A DNA stretch of 64,000 nt from Ulota crispa (GCA_963920765.1 OY987248.1:21486539-21550538), one strand, 5' to 3'; shown: positions 34,311-44,927, numbered from the stretch's first letter. Translations and numbers: made by a program. Notes: generated by a model from the letters alone, not told the origin.

Positions 34311-35154
34311 AAGTAGACATACCTGTTCCCGAGCATTTAAGTGTTTAGGATGCCACAAGGTTTGGAAAAATTCAGAACAAACATCTGTAAGGTTAGTCTT
34401 TCAACAAGCTATCATGAAAAGTTGTTTTTATGGAAAAAAGTATTGTAGAATGCTTTATATTAACCCTTAAAAACCCATTGTCCTTCTGGGGAACAAATTG
34501 GAATTTGGGTAGCTCACTACAAATGAAGTTTTTTTTTTTTTTTTTTTGAAAATTTTGTACAACATGTGCAAGGAATAGCTTAATCCCCTAAAGGCCCAAA
34601 CAATGTTTTGTGGCAACATAACAATTTTGGGCAGCTCATTGCAAGTGGATTTTTTACTTTTTTCCTTTGAAAATTTCACACATGATTTTCCCAAGGAGTA
34701 GCTTTAAGGTCCAACAATTTTAATAATGTTTGAATGTATGGTTAAAAGTTTATTGCATGATATGTTGATTTCTTTGTTAAGGGGGCCGGCTCAAGCAGCT
34801 CAACAAACTTTTTCAAAACTTCCATTTTTTTTTCAAATTGATTCTTTACATTTATATGTACTTGGGAAGCTTTGAATCAATCATTTTTTATTAATGAGAT
34901 GAAAGTTATGAGGAGATTCTATTTGCAAGTAGCTATGAGTTCCTTACTCTTAAAAGAAGCTTTCAAGTCCTACGATTTACTCAATTTTTAATATTTTGGA
35001 ACAAAATAAAAGCCAAAAGATGTAGATTGTTAATTGCAATATTATAACCATTAGGATTGGCATTTCAAATTTTCAAAATTAAATTCTTAACAACTTATTG
35101 TTTTGAATCATTCTCTACTTCTTTTTACTTACTATATTTTTTGTATGTGTTGTA

Positions 35155-35780
35155 CACTCGGGTATAGTAATCTTACAAAAAAAATTTGCAGTGAAACTTC
35201 AGCCAATTTTAGGAACTTCTGGAGGCCAATACTTCCTCAAAAATTGTCCGTTTTTAAAACTAGAAATTGTGTTGGAATACTACTAATGGGTACTACATGA
35301 TTTGATAAAAAAAATCTGAAATTTTATAAATGATAAAAAAATTGGGCGACTTCCTACATAGTGTATTTCCACTTCTTGCCAAAATCATTGCTCAAATTTG
35401 ATTGGGCTACGCTTCCACCAACGGCCAAAGAACAAGCAAGACATGATACAAATCATTCAAAGAGTGTAGGATGAGTTATCCATAGAGAAATTACAAACTC
35501 TTATTGCAAGTATGCCCAATCATTCAAGTGGTGATTTTAGCAAGAGGAGGAAGTACTAGATGGTAGACACTATATAGGAAGTAGCCAAAAAAAATTATTG
35601 TTTGCAAAATTTCAGATTTTTTTTATTATCAAATCATGTAGTACCATGCAGTGGGATTCCAATGCAAATTTTGGTTTCAAAAACGGACAATTTTTGAAGA
35701 AGTTATGGCTTCTTAAAGTTGCTGAACTATTGGTTGAAGTTTCACTGCAAAATTTTTTGTAAGATTACTGTACCCGATTG
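35155..35780 (+). mobile_element. Tc1/mariner deletion derivative, copy 1 (626 bp)
   Basis: The ends are CACTCGGGTATAGTAATC and, inverted, GATTACTGTACCCGATTG. TA lies on both sides (35153-35154, 35781-35782), and the flanks join to give the normal S7/S1b phrase GTGTTGTACAGTTCC. The arms extend inward as inverted repeats of roughly 180 bp each, to about 35335 and from about 35590. The about 250-bp middle keeps the end of a transposase frame. Confidence 0.85.
35400..35566 (+). pseudogene. Tc1-like transposase C-terminal remnant, copy 1
   Basis: Plus strand: IIQRV-stop-DELSIEKLQTLIASMPN (35452-35520), then, after a one-base frame slip, LARGGSTRW and a stop at 35564-35566. Tc1-type transposases end in just this way (IQ.VWDE...SMP...V..A.GG.T.W/Y). 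Upstream sequence with the DDE core is largely deleted; a SPxLNPIEH-like trace lies at about 35390-35420. A stop and a frameshift make it non-functional. Confidence 0.8.
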
Positions 35781-36247
35781 TACAGTTCCAAATGATTTGA
35801 AAATACTCAAGTGTGTACTTAACTTGCCTTGAAGATTGAATCCAAAAAATTACAACCTCTTTGAAATTATTTTCATACAAATATGACCTTGTGAAGTGCA
35901 GGTGCCTAGATTTTTGCAGGGACAAAAAATGGCTTTATGTCACTTCAAACTTCAAACTTAATTATCTAACCTACATGGCAAAAAATATTGAATGTTTTTC
36001 CACATCTGATACTAGTGTATTACAAGATCTTATGGTTAAATGTGTCCAAAAATGGTTTTTATCTAAAACTTAGTACTTGTACTAGAGATGGTGGTTTGGA
36101 GCAATACTGGTGAAAACCTAGTCAAAAGCCTTTAGGGGTTAATTCCAACAAATTTTATGACTTCTTACTACATGGTTCAAAAGTTGTTGCAATAATATGT
36201 AGTTTTTTGGACTCTAGGCACATCAAAAAAAATCTTTAAAAACTATG

Positions 36248-36249
<2 letters not shown>

Positions 36250-36295
<46 letters not shown>

Positions 36296-36660
36296 AAATG
36301 CTAAAGCCACACCCAAAATTGCTAACGCCACACCCCAAGGTGTGCTTTGAGCACAAAATGTGAGAACTTAATGCAGATTTTTTTGATTTGGATCAAAGGA
36401 TTTGTTTCACCTTTGTCATTCTAAGATTGCATTAAAACAAATTGGAGGCGCTTGAATTCAATACTAAAATTATAGGACTTTGAATTACTTAAAGCAAAAA
36501 TACACAAAAGAAATAGCAATGGTGCAATAAAAGTTTGACAAAATATAATAATTTGTTCTTCTTTCTTTCAAGGAGGTGGTAATGCCATGATTGAGTGAAG
36601 GATGGATCACTAGAAGAAAAAAAAACTAACATTATATATATATATATATATATATATATA
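36250..36660. mobile_element. Insert between two TA microsatellites
   Basis: A TA run (about 36247-36291) precedes TAGGGAAATGCTAAAGCCAC, and a second TA run (about 36634-36660) follows CTAGAAGAAAAAAAAACTAAC. The surrounding foldback arm pairs across the insert (AACTATGTTA with TAACATAATT), so everything between is extra. The layout resembles elements that target TA repeats, such as rice Micron; that comparison is an inference. Confidence 0.6.
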
Positions 36661-37742
36661 ACATAATTTTTAAAGAATTATTTTGAGGTGCCTGGAGTTC
36701 TAGAAAACTACATGTCATGCAACAACTTTTGAACCATGTAGTAAGAACTTATATAATTTGCTAGACCTTAAAGCTGCTCCTTGGGCACTTGTTGTGTAAA
36801 ATTTTAAAAGAAAAAAAAAAAAAAAACTCTCCATTTGTAGTGAGCTGTCTAAAATCACTATGTTGCTAAAAATGCTACTTGGGCCTTTAGGGGTTAAAGG
36901 GCAAAGTTACTGCTCACATGATCCCTAATAGCAGCTCTAGACTAACCTTGAAGTTGCTTGGATGTGCTCCTATAATAGCACTTGATGTTCCCAATCCCAA
37001 CCCTTCCAACCCTTTTAATGCAGCTTAGCAACTGATATGTGGCAGGATTTGCTTGTGCAAGTGACATTCAGTGCTCCACATTGGGTTTAAGAGTATATGG
37101 TAAAACCCTCAAAAAATAGGGTGTGGATTTAGAACCCGCTTAGATTGGGTATGTCTACCTTAACCTTGAAAGCCCTCGGACCTTTATTTTGTCAAAAGAC
37201 ACTCAAAACTACCAGTTCTATTGCAAAGAGTAAAAAAATTTGAAACTTGGTCTTTTGCATATCTAACCATAGGATCTTGTACTAAACTAGTATAAGAATG
37301 TGCAAAAAAAAATTAAAAACTTTGACTGCACAGATTGTAAGATACTTGTGTTTAAACTTTAAAATGTAAAAACAAACTTTATTGCACCTTGCATGACTAG
37401 ATTATTTGATTTTGAACTTTTTTCACTTAAAATTTTTGCACCACGCAATTTTGAGGTTTATATTTTATGGTAGAAGATTGTGTTTAGAATTTTTAGAAAA
37501 AAATCAAAACAAAAAATACTATATTTTCATACTCTAAAAAAACATTATGTAGAAGAAGGTATGAGATTGAACAAGATCTAAAATTGTTGTTAACCTTGCA
37601 ATGGAATTGAAATGCAATAATTCCAATGGTGAGATTGTTTTAGAAAGCAAACTTCACCGTCCCCAACAATTTTTTTTGAAAAAATGTTAAACTTGCATTC
37701 AAAAATGAAGTTTGTAAGTTGTTTTTTCAAGAAGATAACCCC

Positions 37743-37849
37743 ATATTCGATCAATATGGAGTTGTCAGTTATATATGGAGTGCATCTAGACTTTGGGTTG
37801 GTCTAGATACACTCCATATATAGTTGACAACTCCATATTGATCAAATAT
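37743..37849. mobile_element. Perfect-looking hairpin MITE (107 bp)
   Basis: ATATTCGATCAATATGGAGT runs to TGCATCTAGAC, then TTTGGGTTG, then GTCTAGATACACTCCATATA to TTGATCAAATAT. The two arms of nearly 50 bp pair with few differences. It sits at the left edge of element X copy 2, replacing its terminus. Confidence 0.75.
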
Positions 37850-38546
37850 GTCTCAAACACCCTTAAAACTGGTAGTATTATGTATTACTATGAGCTTTTG
37901 AATGTTTTTTTAAAATAAAATAAAATATGGACAATTTGTAAAGCACTTAAAATAGCATACTCATGAAAATTCAGACCTAGAAATTTTTTATTTTAAAAGT
38001 TATGCACAAAACAAAATCACCAACAAAAAGCCAATTTCTTTCTTGCTTTTTAGAAAATAGTAAAATAATTCAAAAAATCAAAAATAAAATTGGCCATTTG
38101 AGAATCCATTAAACACATTCACACAATACAATTGCTTTGCTAAGGAATTTCTTTGTATTTTGCCAATGAAGGGAGATAGGATGCCCACTTTGAGACAATG
38201 TAGATGCCATGGAATTTATAGTTTTGCAAAACCCTTATATAAATGCATGTAAGCATGCTCCATAAACAACATCTCGGATTTATAACCCTAGAAAAGCTTT
38301 TTTGGACCCAAACTAGTACTAAAACCCCCAAAATGGCCAAGGTAGACACCTATTTGGGGCTATTCAAAAATAGTAAAATAATTTTTAAAAAATCGCAAAA
38401 ATTATAGAAGGCTCGTATCTATGACATGTACCTTCTTTTGAAATTTCAGCTCAAAAGAACTTGCTAAGCAAAACTTACAAGCCAAAAAGCACCGACAGGA
38501 GGTGAAGGGGACAAAAAATAGTACAAGAGTTTCTTGCAATCACCCA
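37850..38546. mobile_element. Element X, copy 2
   Basis: It matches 1950-2670 from TCTCAAACACCCTTAAAACTGG to AGTTTCTTGCAATCACCC. The left terminus with GCAAGAAACACTT is absent. It is inserted within the S2 copy: the flanking phrase ATAACTAGTCCAAATGGAAT is continuous in 55740-55770. Confidence 0.6.
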
Positions 38547-38915
38547 TAACTAGTCCAAATGGAATGAATAAGAGCTTCAGATGTAGAAAAATCTATGACC
38601 TATGAGAAAAACAAAAAAAAACTTATATATTTTTTTTAAACAAATTTTTTGCCCAATCTCCGTAATATATGGCTTATATGGGCATAACTTTTGCTCATGG
38701 GCATAGATTGGAATAAAATTTACATTCACCAAAAGCTAACGTGTTTTTCTATCTTCAAGAAAATTTTCAAAAAATCAAGACAAAAATTGAGGCTGTAGAT
38801 ACTTGCCTAAAATCTCAATTGTCCCTTGAGGGGACAATAGGGCTTTAGGGGTTAATTCATCCATCCAAAGTATCACCTCCCTCACTCCCCTATTCTAGTG
38901 TGATGATGGTGCTTA

Positions 38916-39572
38916 GAGCATCTCCACCAATCTTGGCTCTTTCAAAGTTTTCCATTTGTTTTGGCCAACCCTCAAGCCCCTTGATCTCCACCCGTGCTCT
39001 TCAGAAAGGTGGTCTTGCAACATGCCCCATAAACAATCAATTAACCACTTATCAAGGAAAGTAGAGGATAAGACTCACTAAACTTAGGATGAATAGTATT
39101 TTGAAAAGGGCTTGGTAGACACGGTAAGAACATTACCATCGAAACCAACAAATTCAAACTCGCAAGAACAAGTTGCTAGGGCTTGGGGAGGCGAATGTGG
39201 TCAGGCTTATGTCCCAATCTTTATCAGTGCCACACAGGGTTTGCAATTTCAATTAGCCAATTTTGTGGCCCTATTTTTTGGAAAAACATTGTTTTAATGC
39301 CGATGACCAAGAGCAGCCTAGTCAAATTAGGGTTGTGGGGCCCAAGACATGTATCAGAGATATGGAAATAGACTACACCTTGCTAGATGGATGAAGATTT
39401 CAGTTTGCTAGAAAAATTAACAAGCCCAAGAGCTTCTCCATCACTAGACCCTTACTTGGCAAGGCCGGTGAAGCAACTCATATGGACAAGGCACTAGTGG
39501 AGATCTGATATTGTAAAAGTTCCTTAAGGCCTTGCTACCCCCACCAACTGGAGTCAATCAATAAAAATGCTC
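38916..39572. mobile_element. Possible Harbinger-like element, GAGCAT ends
   Basis: GAGCATCTCCACCAATC after TTA at the left, and ATGCTC before TAA at the right. Only about 7 terminal bases pair and the 3-bp flanks differ, so these may be ends of two different elements. The left 200 bp resembles 60080-60290 (TCTTTCAAAGTTTTC, ATCAAGGAAAGTAGAGGATA). Confidence 0.4.
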
Positions 39573-40015
39573 TAAGGTTGGCGCACCCATCCCCGTCATG
39601 TCTCCATTGGCGTTATTTGACATTGTGAGGGACTAACATTTATAAGTCAAATGGTTATGGATAATTAAATGATAGTTATGGGTAACACAATGATGGTTGT
39701 GGGTGATTGGCATGACGGTTTTGAGTACCCATCTGACTATCTAAGAACCAAGAAGCCTTGTTTTTATCATCTCTTACACATGGTTCCTATAATTTTAGTG
39801 ATTATTTGGACTTTGAAAAATCTTTGTAAACAAATACTTGCAGTTGAAAACTTGAAATTGATACCAATATTTTTGGTTTCCACTTCCTAACTTAGAGTAT
39901 TTTTTTCAAAGTTAGTCAATTGTTTTACCTACTCCAAAACCCTTAAATTTGCGCTTATGGGTGCGCTTACCTTAAGACAAAGTGTCTTGAGAGGGTTTTG
40001 AGAGGAGTCTCAACA
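39573..40015. other. Intergenic stretch up to a MITE remnant
   Basis: 39669-39890 is an open frame without a recognisable domain. From 39972 (AAGACAAAGTGTCTTGAGAG) the sequence resembles 60748-60790 and is the left part of a GAGCAT-type MITE remnant continued at 40600-40621 (ending AAGATGCCC before TTA), into which the LINE inserted. Confidence 0.45.
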
Positions 40016-40032
40016 CTTTTCATCCACTTTGA

Positions 40033-40583
40033 AAAAGCCCCCTTGGGGGGAAAAATCAGGATCATCCTGAGACGTCGGTCATCATATAATCAAATGATTA
40101 CATAACACATGAAATGAAAAAACCCCAGTAGGGGAAAAATCTAGAAACTCAATGGAGGAAGAAAACTAGATGACTCAACTAGAGCTCATGTGCAATCCTA
40201 AGGAGGTGCAAAGTGGCTCAGTGGCACATAACGCTAGCTAATGGTGCTGCCGTCTTTGGTGCAGAAGAGTGGTGGGGTTGTGAGCCAGTGGCTCAAGAAT
40301 GAAGACTCGAGGGCTATGCACATGTCGTCCTCTCTAGCAAATTGGTGTATGGCCCGCCAGGTAGCCAGTCTCATGTGTATGGTGCTCAGCCAGGCACGCA
40401 TCATAACTCGATCAAGTGCTGCTGGTTCGGCTCTGAAGCGTAGGCAGCAGCGTTTGATCCAAAGGAACCAAATCAAGTAACCTCGTAGTATGTCCCATGG
40501 GTGGTAGCGGTAGGAGAACTGTAGCTCCTTGGTTCTGGTAAAGGAAATCCTAAATCGCAAAATTGTCCCAGGAGTGTTTTCTC
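40033..40583 (-). mobile_element. 5'-truncated LINE-type retroposon insertion
   Basis: The 17-bp direct repeat CTTTTCATCCACTTTGA is perfect at 40016-40032 and 40584-40600, a target-site duplication of LINE length. Between them, the minus strand carries the end of a long frame (40234-40560) followed by about 200 bp of 3' region that ends in CCCCCCAAGGGGGCTTTTT. Length is 551 bp, as expected for 5' truncation. Confidence 0.8.
40234..40583 (-). pseudogene. C-terminal fragment of LINE ORF2
   Basis: The minus-strand frame is open from the 5' truncation point to a stop at 40234. It includes HPWDILRGYLIWFLWIKRC, then AWLSTIHMRLATWRAIHQF. The pattern RG..LW..W..RC/N with a hydrophobic spacer is common in the tail of plant LINE reverse transcriptases, after the polymerase and near the zinc-binding region. 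The polymerase core itself is absent. The family assignment comes from this pattern plus the flanking duplication; a search could change it. Confidence 0.6.
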
Positions 40584-40808
40584 CTTTTCATCCACTTTGA
40601 GCGTGTTTGAGCCACCAGTGAAGATGCCCTTAGTACCAAAATGAGGTATGATTCTAGCAAAATTTGCTCCCCAAAAACAATCCCTACAGTACTACAGGAC
40701 TACTTTACACTAGTACTCTATACTACATTAGCTGGTTCTCCAATTCTCCCAAATTGTTGTGCCATCCTCCTGCAATTGCATTCTCGTCTCTGCCTTTGCA
40801 AATCTTCC

Positions 40809-41119
40809 ATTACAAGGGATTTAGACCCAAAAAGGGGGCCTTTCCCCAAAAACCATGGGAATTTTGGGAACACCTTCCACATGGTCAGTTTGCAATAGTT
40901 TGACATGGCATTGAGGTGACCACGTCAGATAGTATTATTTTATTGAATTTTTTTATACAAAAGTTTTAAAAAAAATCTTATTTTTTCTAAGACTTTTTAT
41001 TTTTGTTAATTTTTATTTTTTAATTTTAAAATTTTTTCTGACGACCAATAGTGGCTGGTTTCCATCATTGGAAACAGCCAAAATCACAGCCCCTTCTTGG
41101 GTCCAAATTTCTTCTAATG
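40809..41119. mobile_element. MITE with ATTA-type ends, copy 2
   Basis: ATTTAGACCCAAAAAGGGG near the left is matched inverted by CCCCTTCTTGGGTCCAAAT near the right. CCATGGGAATTTTGG also has a partner in CCATCATTGGAAACAGCC. The T-rich middle with TTTTTTCTAAGAC matches 18486-18800. Exact termini are uncertain. Confidence 0.5.
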
Positions 41120-41562
41120 ATACCCTGATTCCTTGCTCCTTTTAGTTGGCTGACTTTACATAAGTTACGTTGACATGGGGCTAGGGTGGAAAAGCCCTGC
41201 TTTTCACTTGCCAGAAAATGTGACAATTTAGATATTTATCATTGGAGATTGAATTTGAAAATTTAGAATTTACATTTGGATTTAGAGACCCTACTTTAGT
41301 CTAGGATTTCCAAGGAGGATACCCTAGAGGAGGACATAATTGAATAAGAAAAAATAGGAGACAAATCATTATTATTACCCTTGTTTGAAAAAAATCTTGT
41401 ATTTTTCCACCCTTGCCCCCACATTGACGTATGTGCAATAAATTTTGATTAGTTAATATTGCATGCCATGATCAGTCAAGTTGAGGACTCCTAGTGTTTT
41501 TGCCCTCTTTGGGGGGCTCTTCATGAGTGCATCTGAGCATTCCTAAGAGGCTCCATGGTAAT
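41120..41562. other. Intergenic stretch with a dispersed-repeat fragment
   Basis: 41225-41390 resembles 33340-33500. No gene seen. Confidence 0.45.
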
Positions 41563-41694
41563 AAGGTAGGTATACGGTCCCATTCCCAACCATCTATCCA
41601 ATGTTGTCATTATGTAACGAGGGTGGTCAAATGACCATCTTAGTTACATAATGATAGCATTGAGTAGATGGTATGGAATGGGTATACTTATCTT
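41563..41694. mobile_element. Palindromic MITE with AAGGTAGGTATAC ends (132 bp)
   Basis: AAGGTAGGTATACGG and CCCATTCCCAACCATCTA pair with TAGATGGTATGGAATGGG and TATACTTATCTT. The whole unit folds into one hairpin. It has the same terminal type as 13777-14932 and directly abuts the Harbinger-like MITE at 41696. Confidence 0.8.
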
Positions 41695-41695
41695 A

Positions 41696-42020
41696 GAGCA
41701 TCTCCATCGATGGCTCTGGTTCGCTCAAAGTGAATGAAAAGTAGCCAAGACCCTCTCAAATCCCTCTCAAATCCCTCTCAAACTCTCTTATTTGGCTAGT
41801 CTAGCAAGCCACTCTCCAAGCCACTATTCATGCACTATTCACCTTAAGTTTAGTGAGCTTTATTCTCTACTTCCCTAAATAAGTGATCAACTGCTTATTT
41901 ATGGGGTGTGTTGGAGTGTAAGGCCACCTTTTCAAAGAGCATGGGTGGAGATTGAGAGCCTTTAGGCCTCGCCATACCAAATGGAAAACTTTGAGCGAGT
42001 CTCGACTGGTGGAAATGCTC
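41696..42020. mobile_element. PIF/Harbinger-like MITE (325 bp)
   Basis: GAGCATCTCCATCGATGG at the left and CTGGTGGAAATGCTC at the right, with TTA duplicated on both sides (41693-41695, 42021-42023). Inner inverted matches include TCGCTCAAAGT/ACTTTGAGCGA. CAAATCCCTCT is locally repeated at 41757-41780. Non-coding. Confidence 0.8.
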
Positions 42021-43102
42021 TTATACAAAGGAGTTGGCACAATGCACCTTGCAAAAATCCAAGGTTATGTCCTTTTCATGTTCCTACTTCCTACTCTTCA
42101 ACTTGGCTTTCCATTAGAAGGAAAAATATATTAATTACTTGATAACTCCTCAATGACAAGCTTGTTGTTGCGTATAGATTTTGTGGTTTTTTCGAGGGTT
42201 TTTTCATTTACAACATGGTTTAAGCCCAACCAATTGATGTATGATTTCAAACGTATTGTTTTGATGGATGGTCGAAAGCATTTTCCAAAGCAATTGTTAC
42301 TTTTGGAAGTAGGTCGGTGATGTGATTGTACTGTGTAGTAGCTAGATCTAGCATTGCTAGAATGTGTATTTTAGCAAAAACATAGGAAGATTTAACAATA
42401 CTCACTTTTAGTTCGTAAAGGCCCTTGCAAAAAATGAGTTTGTAGATAGTGAAATCATCACTTTTCAAAATCCACTTTAACTCCTAAATGTCCACTGTGC
42501 CAGATTTCAGTGTTAGAAACACCACATTCTGATGTCGTGAGCATTTAGGGATTAAAATGATTCACTCCAAGATTATCAACTTTATGTTTGTAATCAAGTT
42601 CAAGGAATTTACTTAATTATTTTAGAAATTTGCTTTTATACGAGTATTCTAGTGATGTTGTTGGTGGATAGAAGTCTATGAGTATAATGTAAACTTCAAA
42701 ATCTACAAATATTATATGCACATCAACTCCCAATTATCGCTTTGTATTACTTTTTACAATGAAGCTTTCTATGGCTTCAAAATGAAGAGGCTTTGTGACC
42801 TTCAAGGTGTTAATGATGTAAAAAAGGTTTATAAAACTAGGATTGAAATTATACTTGCCATTTAAGAGCTGTCGAGGAACCCTCTTTTTTCCAGCCGAAA
42901 ACCAAGTGGACTCTTTTGAAGGAGTTGAAAAGTGGATTTGACAAAAGGACAAACAATTATTTTACAAATGGAAATATACATAAAAACACCTATACTTGTT
43001 AAGTTATTATGTAAAAGGGAGTTGCTTTACACTTCTAAAATGGCAAGTATTATTTGAGTTATGCTATGCCATATTGCCATCTAAGCTATTTTGGATTAAA
43101 TA
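42021..43102. other. AT-rich stretch holding one tiny TTAA element
   Basis: Short open frames (42247-42468, 42734-42952) have no recognised domain. Apart from the element at 42477-42555 nothing is assigned. Confidence 0.45.
42477..42555. mobile_element. Very short piggyBac-like MITE (79 bp)
   Basis: TTAACTCCTAAATGTCCAC (42477) and GTGAGCATTTAGGGATTAA (42555) are near-perfect inverted ends with TTAA flanks. Almost nothing lies between the ends apart from TTTCAGTGTTAGAAACACC. Confidence 0.65.
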
Positions 43103-44016
43103 TTAAACCCCTAACTGTTTTTCACTCCAAAATTGTCATTTCTAATACAAGTACCACATTTTAGAAAATAAAATCTTTTGGACACATGTAATTGTAAGAT
43201 CTTGTAACACACTAGTTTCAAAAGACGTGGAAAAAAATTCAATTGCTCTGATTGTGTAGATTGTAAGATATTTGAGTTTGAATTGATTAAAATTTATTTT
43301 TTGTCCTTGCAAAGATCCAAGCTGTTGCACTTCACAAGGTCATATTTGTATCCCAAAATGGTTGCAACTCTTTGGAATCATGCTTCAAGGCAAGTTGGGT
43401 ACATGCTTGAATGCTTTCAAATCATTTTGACATGTACAACTCATGGGAAAAAAAAAGTAGGTAAAATGAAGTAGATAATGATTCAAAACACAATATTGTT
43501 GAGAATTTAATTATGAAAATGAAAAATGCCATTTCCAAAGGTCAAAATGCTACAATAAAAAATTTGCATCTTGAAGTTTTAGGTTTTTCCAAAATATGAA
43601 TAATTGAGTAATATAATGGACTTCAAAGTTTATTTTAGAGTAAAAAATCCATAATTGCTTGCAAACAAGAACTCCTCATAACTTTCATCTCATTGATAAA
43701 TTTAAAATGATTCAAAGCTTTCCACATTTATGAAAATTTCCTAAACCAATTTCTGATTTTTGTTTCTTAAAAAAGTGATTTTTTGTTAACTGCCTAGAAG
43801 GCTAGAATGCCCACCAATTGAAAAACAACATACAAGGCCATAAATTTTTACTCATAATTCCAAATGTCATGAAATTTAGTGCATATGAAATATACCCCTT
43901 ATCTCCACTTTCCATTAAAATTTCAGCCCAAAATATAGAAAAACCCAATCACAAGTACTTGCCCAAGATTGCTATGTTGCCCAAAAAAAAACTCATCATG
44001 GTCCTTTAGGGGTTAA
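43103..44016. mobile_element. piggyBac-like MITE, subfamily S7
   Basis: TTAAACCCCTAACTG (43103) to TGGTCCTTTAGGGGTTAA (TTAA 44013-44016). It is the complete partner, in reverse, of the nested copy at 34580-36142, without the Tc1-like insert. It shares its right TTAA with the next element. Confidence 0.85.
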
Positions 44017-44927
44017 CCCTTTAAGGACCACGCAACCATATTTTGGTCGCTGGAAATGGTTTTTGGCTTGTAGTTTGAAATTGCTCAATAATTTGGAATT
44101 TGGTCTTGAAGTACACATGTGATCACAAGAATTTTGCATCCATCTAAAAAAATAACAATGCAATTGGGTATGTGAGATGATAAATAATGGTGCTTATACG
44201 GCATGGCTTCAAAATACATATCCATTTTTTTGTCAAAGATGGATCAAAGCAACAATACAATACATCAAGTATGCAAGAATAATGTCAAATTTCAATTGCA
44301 CAATTCTAAAAATTTCAAATTGCTTAAGAAATATGCTTGTATAGTTTTCATATATAGTAGTAGTATAATTGTAGTATTTGAAGATCTATTGAAATGTTGT
44401 TGTCATTTTGGCTTTAAAATTTGTCATCTTACATTTAAGGCCAATTCTTGATTGTTTTCATCAATTGGATTTTCCATAACAATTATCAAATTTCTTGTAG
44501 AACCGTTTTAAGGTAGCAAAGAAAATGAGATTTTTGACCCTTTTTGTCCACTTAGCTACACCTTGTGATTGCTATTTTTGTCTATTTTGTGTGAAACTAG
44601 TCTTGTTGGAAAGGTGGGAAACCTTGCTTTCTAGAAATGTAAGGCTCTTCTTAATCAAAACTTGCATGAAAGGTTAACATTCAAAACTAAACAAGAATGA
44701 AACACAAGAGATTTTCCGCATACGGCTCACTCAATCATTATAATACTTAACCTCCAACGGTAAATCTAGCTGAAACTTTGGTGCTTTACAATAAACAAGG
44801 TGTACTTCCCATTTGTATGGTTGAAGTATTGAAAATGGGTCCATATTTGAGTCAATTCCAAATCTAAGCTTACAGCCCCTGTTTTGAGTGAATTCTATGA
44901 AAATGGGTGTGGTCATGAAAGGGTTAA
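44013..44927. mobile_element. piggyBac-like MITE, subfamily S4, reversed
   Basis: TTAACCCTTTAAGGACCACG (44013) to GTGTGGTCATGAAAGGGTTAA (TTAA 44924-44927). It is the reverse complement match of 15383-16276 and 57493-58409 (ACACCTTGTGATTGC, TGCATGAAAGGTTAACATTC). Confidence 0.85.

Larger units (their letters stand above)
34580..36142. mobile_element. Nested piggyBac-like MITE, subfamily S7
   Basis: TTAATCCCCTAAAGGCCC (34580) to AGCCTTTAGGGGTTAA (TTAA 36139-36142). The body matches 43103-44016 in reverse (GGATTTGAATC-like stem, GGTCATATTTGTAT region). Length is about 1.56 kb, of which 626 bp is the Tc1-like insert at 35155-35780. Confidence 0.8.
34460..36897. mobile_element. piggyBac-like foldback element (outer insertion)
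   Basis: TTAACCCTTAAAAACCCATTG (34460) to GGGCCTTTAGGGGTTAA (TTAA 36894-36897). The left stub 34460-34579 pairs inverted with 36770-36897 (GCTCACTACAAATG/CATTTGTAGTGAGCT and a T-run/A-run). The left arm resumes at 36143 and pairs with 36661-36765 (ACTACATGGTTCAAAAGTTG). It is split by the insertion at 34580-36142 and, at its centre, by a TA-flanked insert. Confidence 0.8.
34311..37161. mobile_element. AAGGTATGTATAC-family MITE, split by nested TTAA elements
   Basis: The left part (34311-34463) starts AAGTAGACATACC. The right part (36894-37161) ends GGGTATGTCTACCTT. The two parts align with the uninterrupted copy at 29907-30296; the break falls at GAATGCTTTATA|TTAA|AGGGCAAAGTTAC, against GAATATTTTATATCAAAGG there. 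This is direct evidence that the inserted unit duplicated TTAA. Confidence 0.85.
37160..38855 (+). mobile_element. piggyBac-like MITE, subfamily S2, with nested element
   Basis: TTAACCTTGAAAGCCC (37160, degenerate) to GGCTTTAGGGGTTAA (TTAA 38852-38855). The left part (37160-37735) and right part (38550-38855) match the intact S2 copy at 55135-56064. The middle is element X copy 2 plus a hairpin. The left TTAA overlaps the end of the preceding AAGGTATGTATAC-family MITE. Confidence 0.8.

Noticed and set aside
34460-37161. LTR retrotransposon with long terminal repeats
   Set aside because: The repeated ends are inverted, not direct, and TTAA-bounded; no TG...CA ends, primer-binding site or gag/pol frame.
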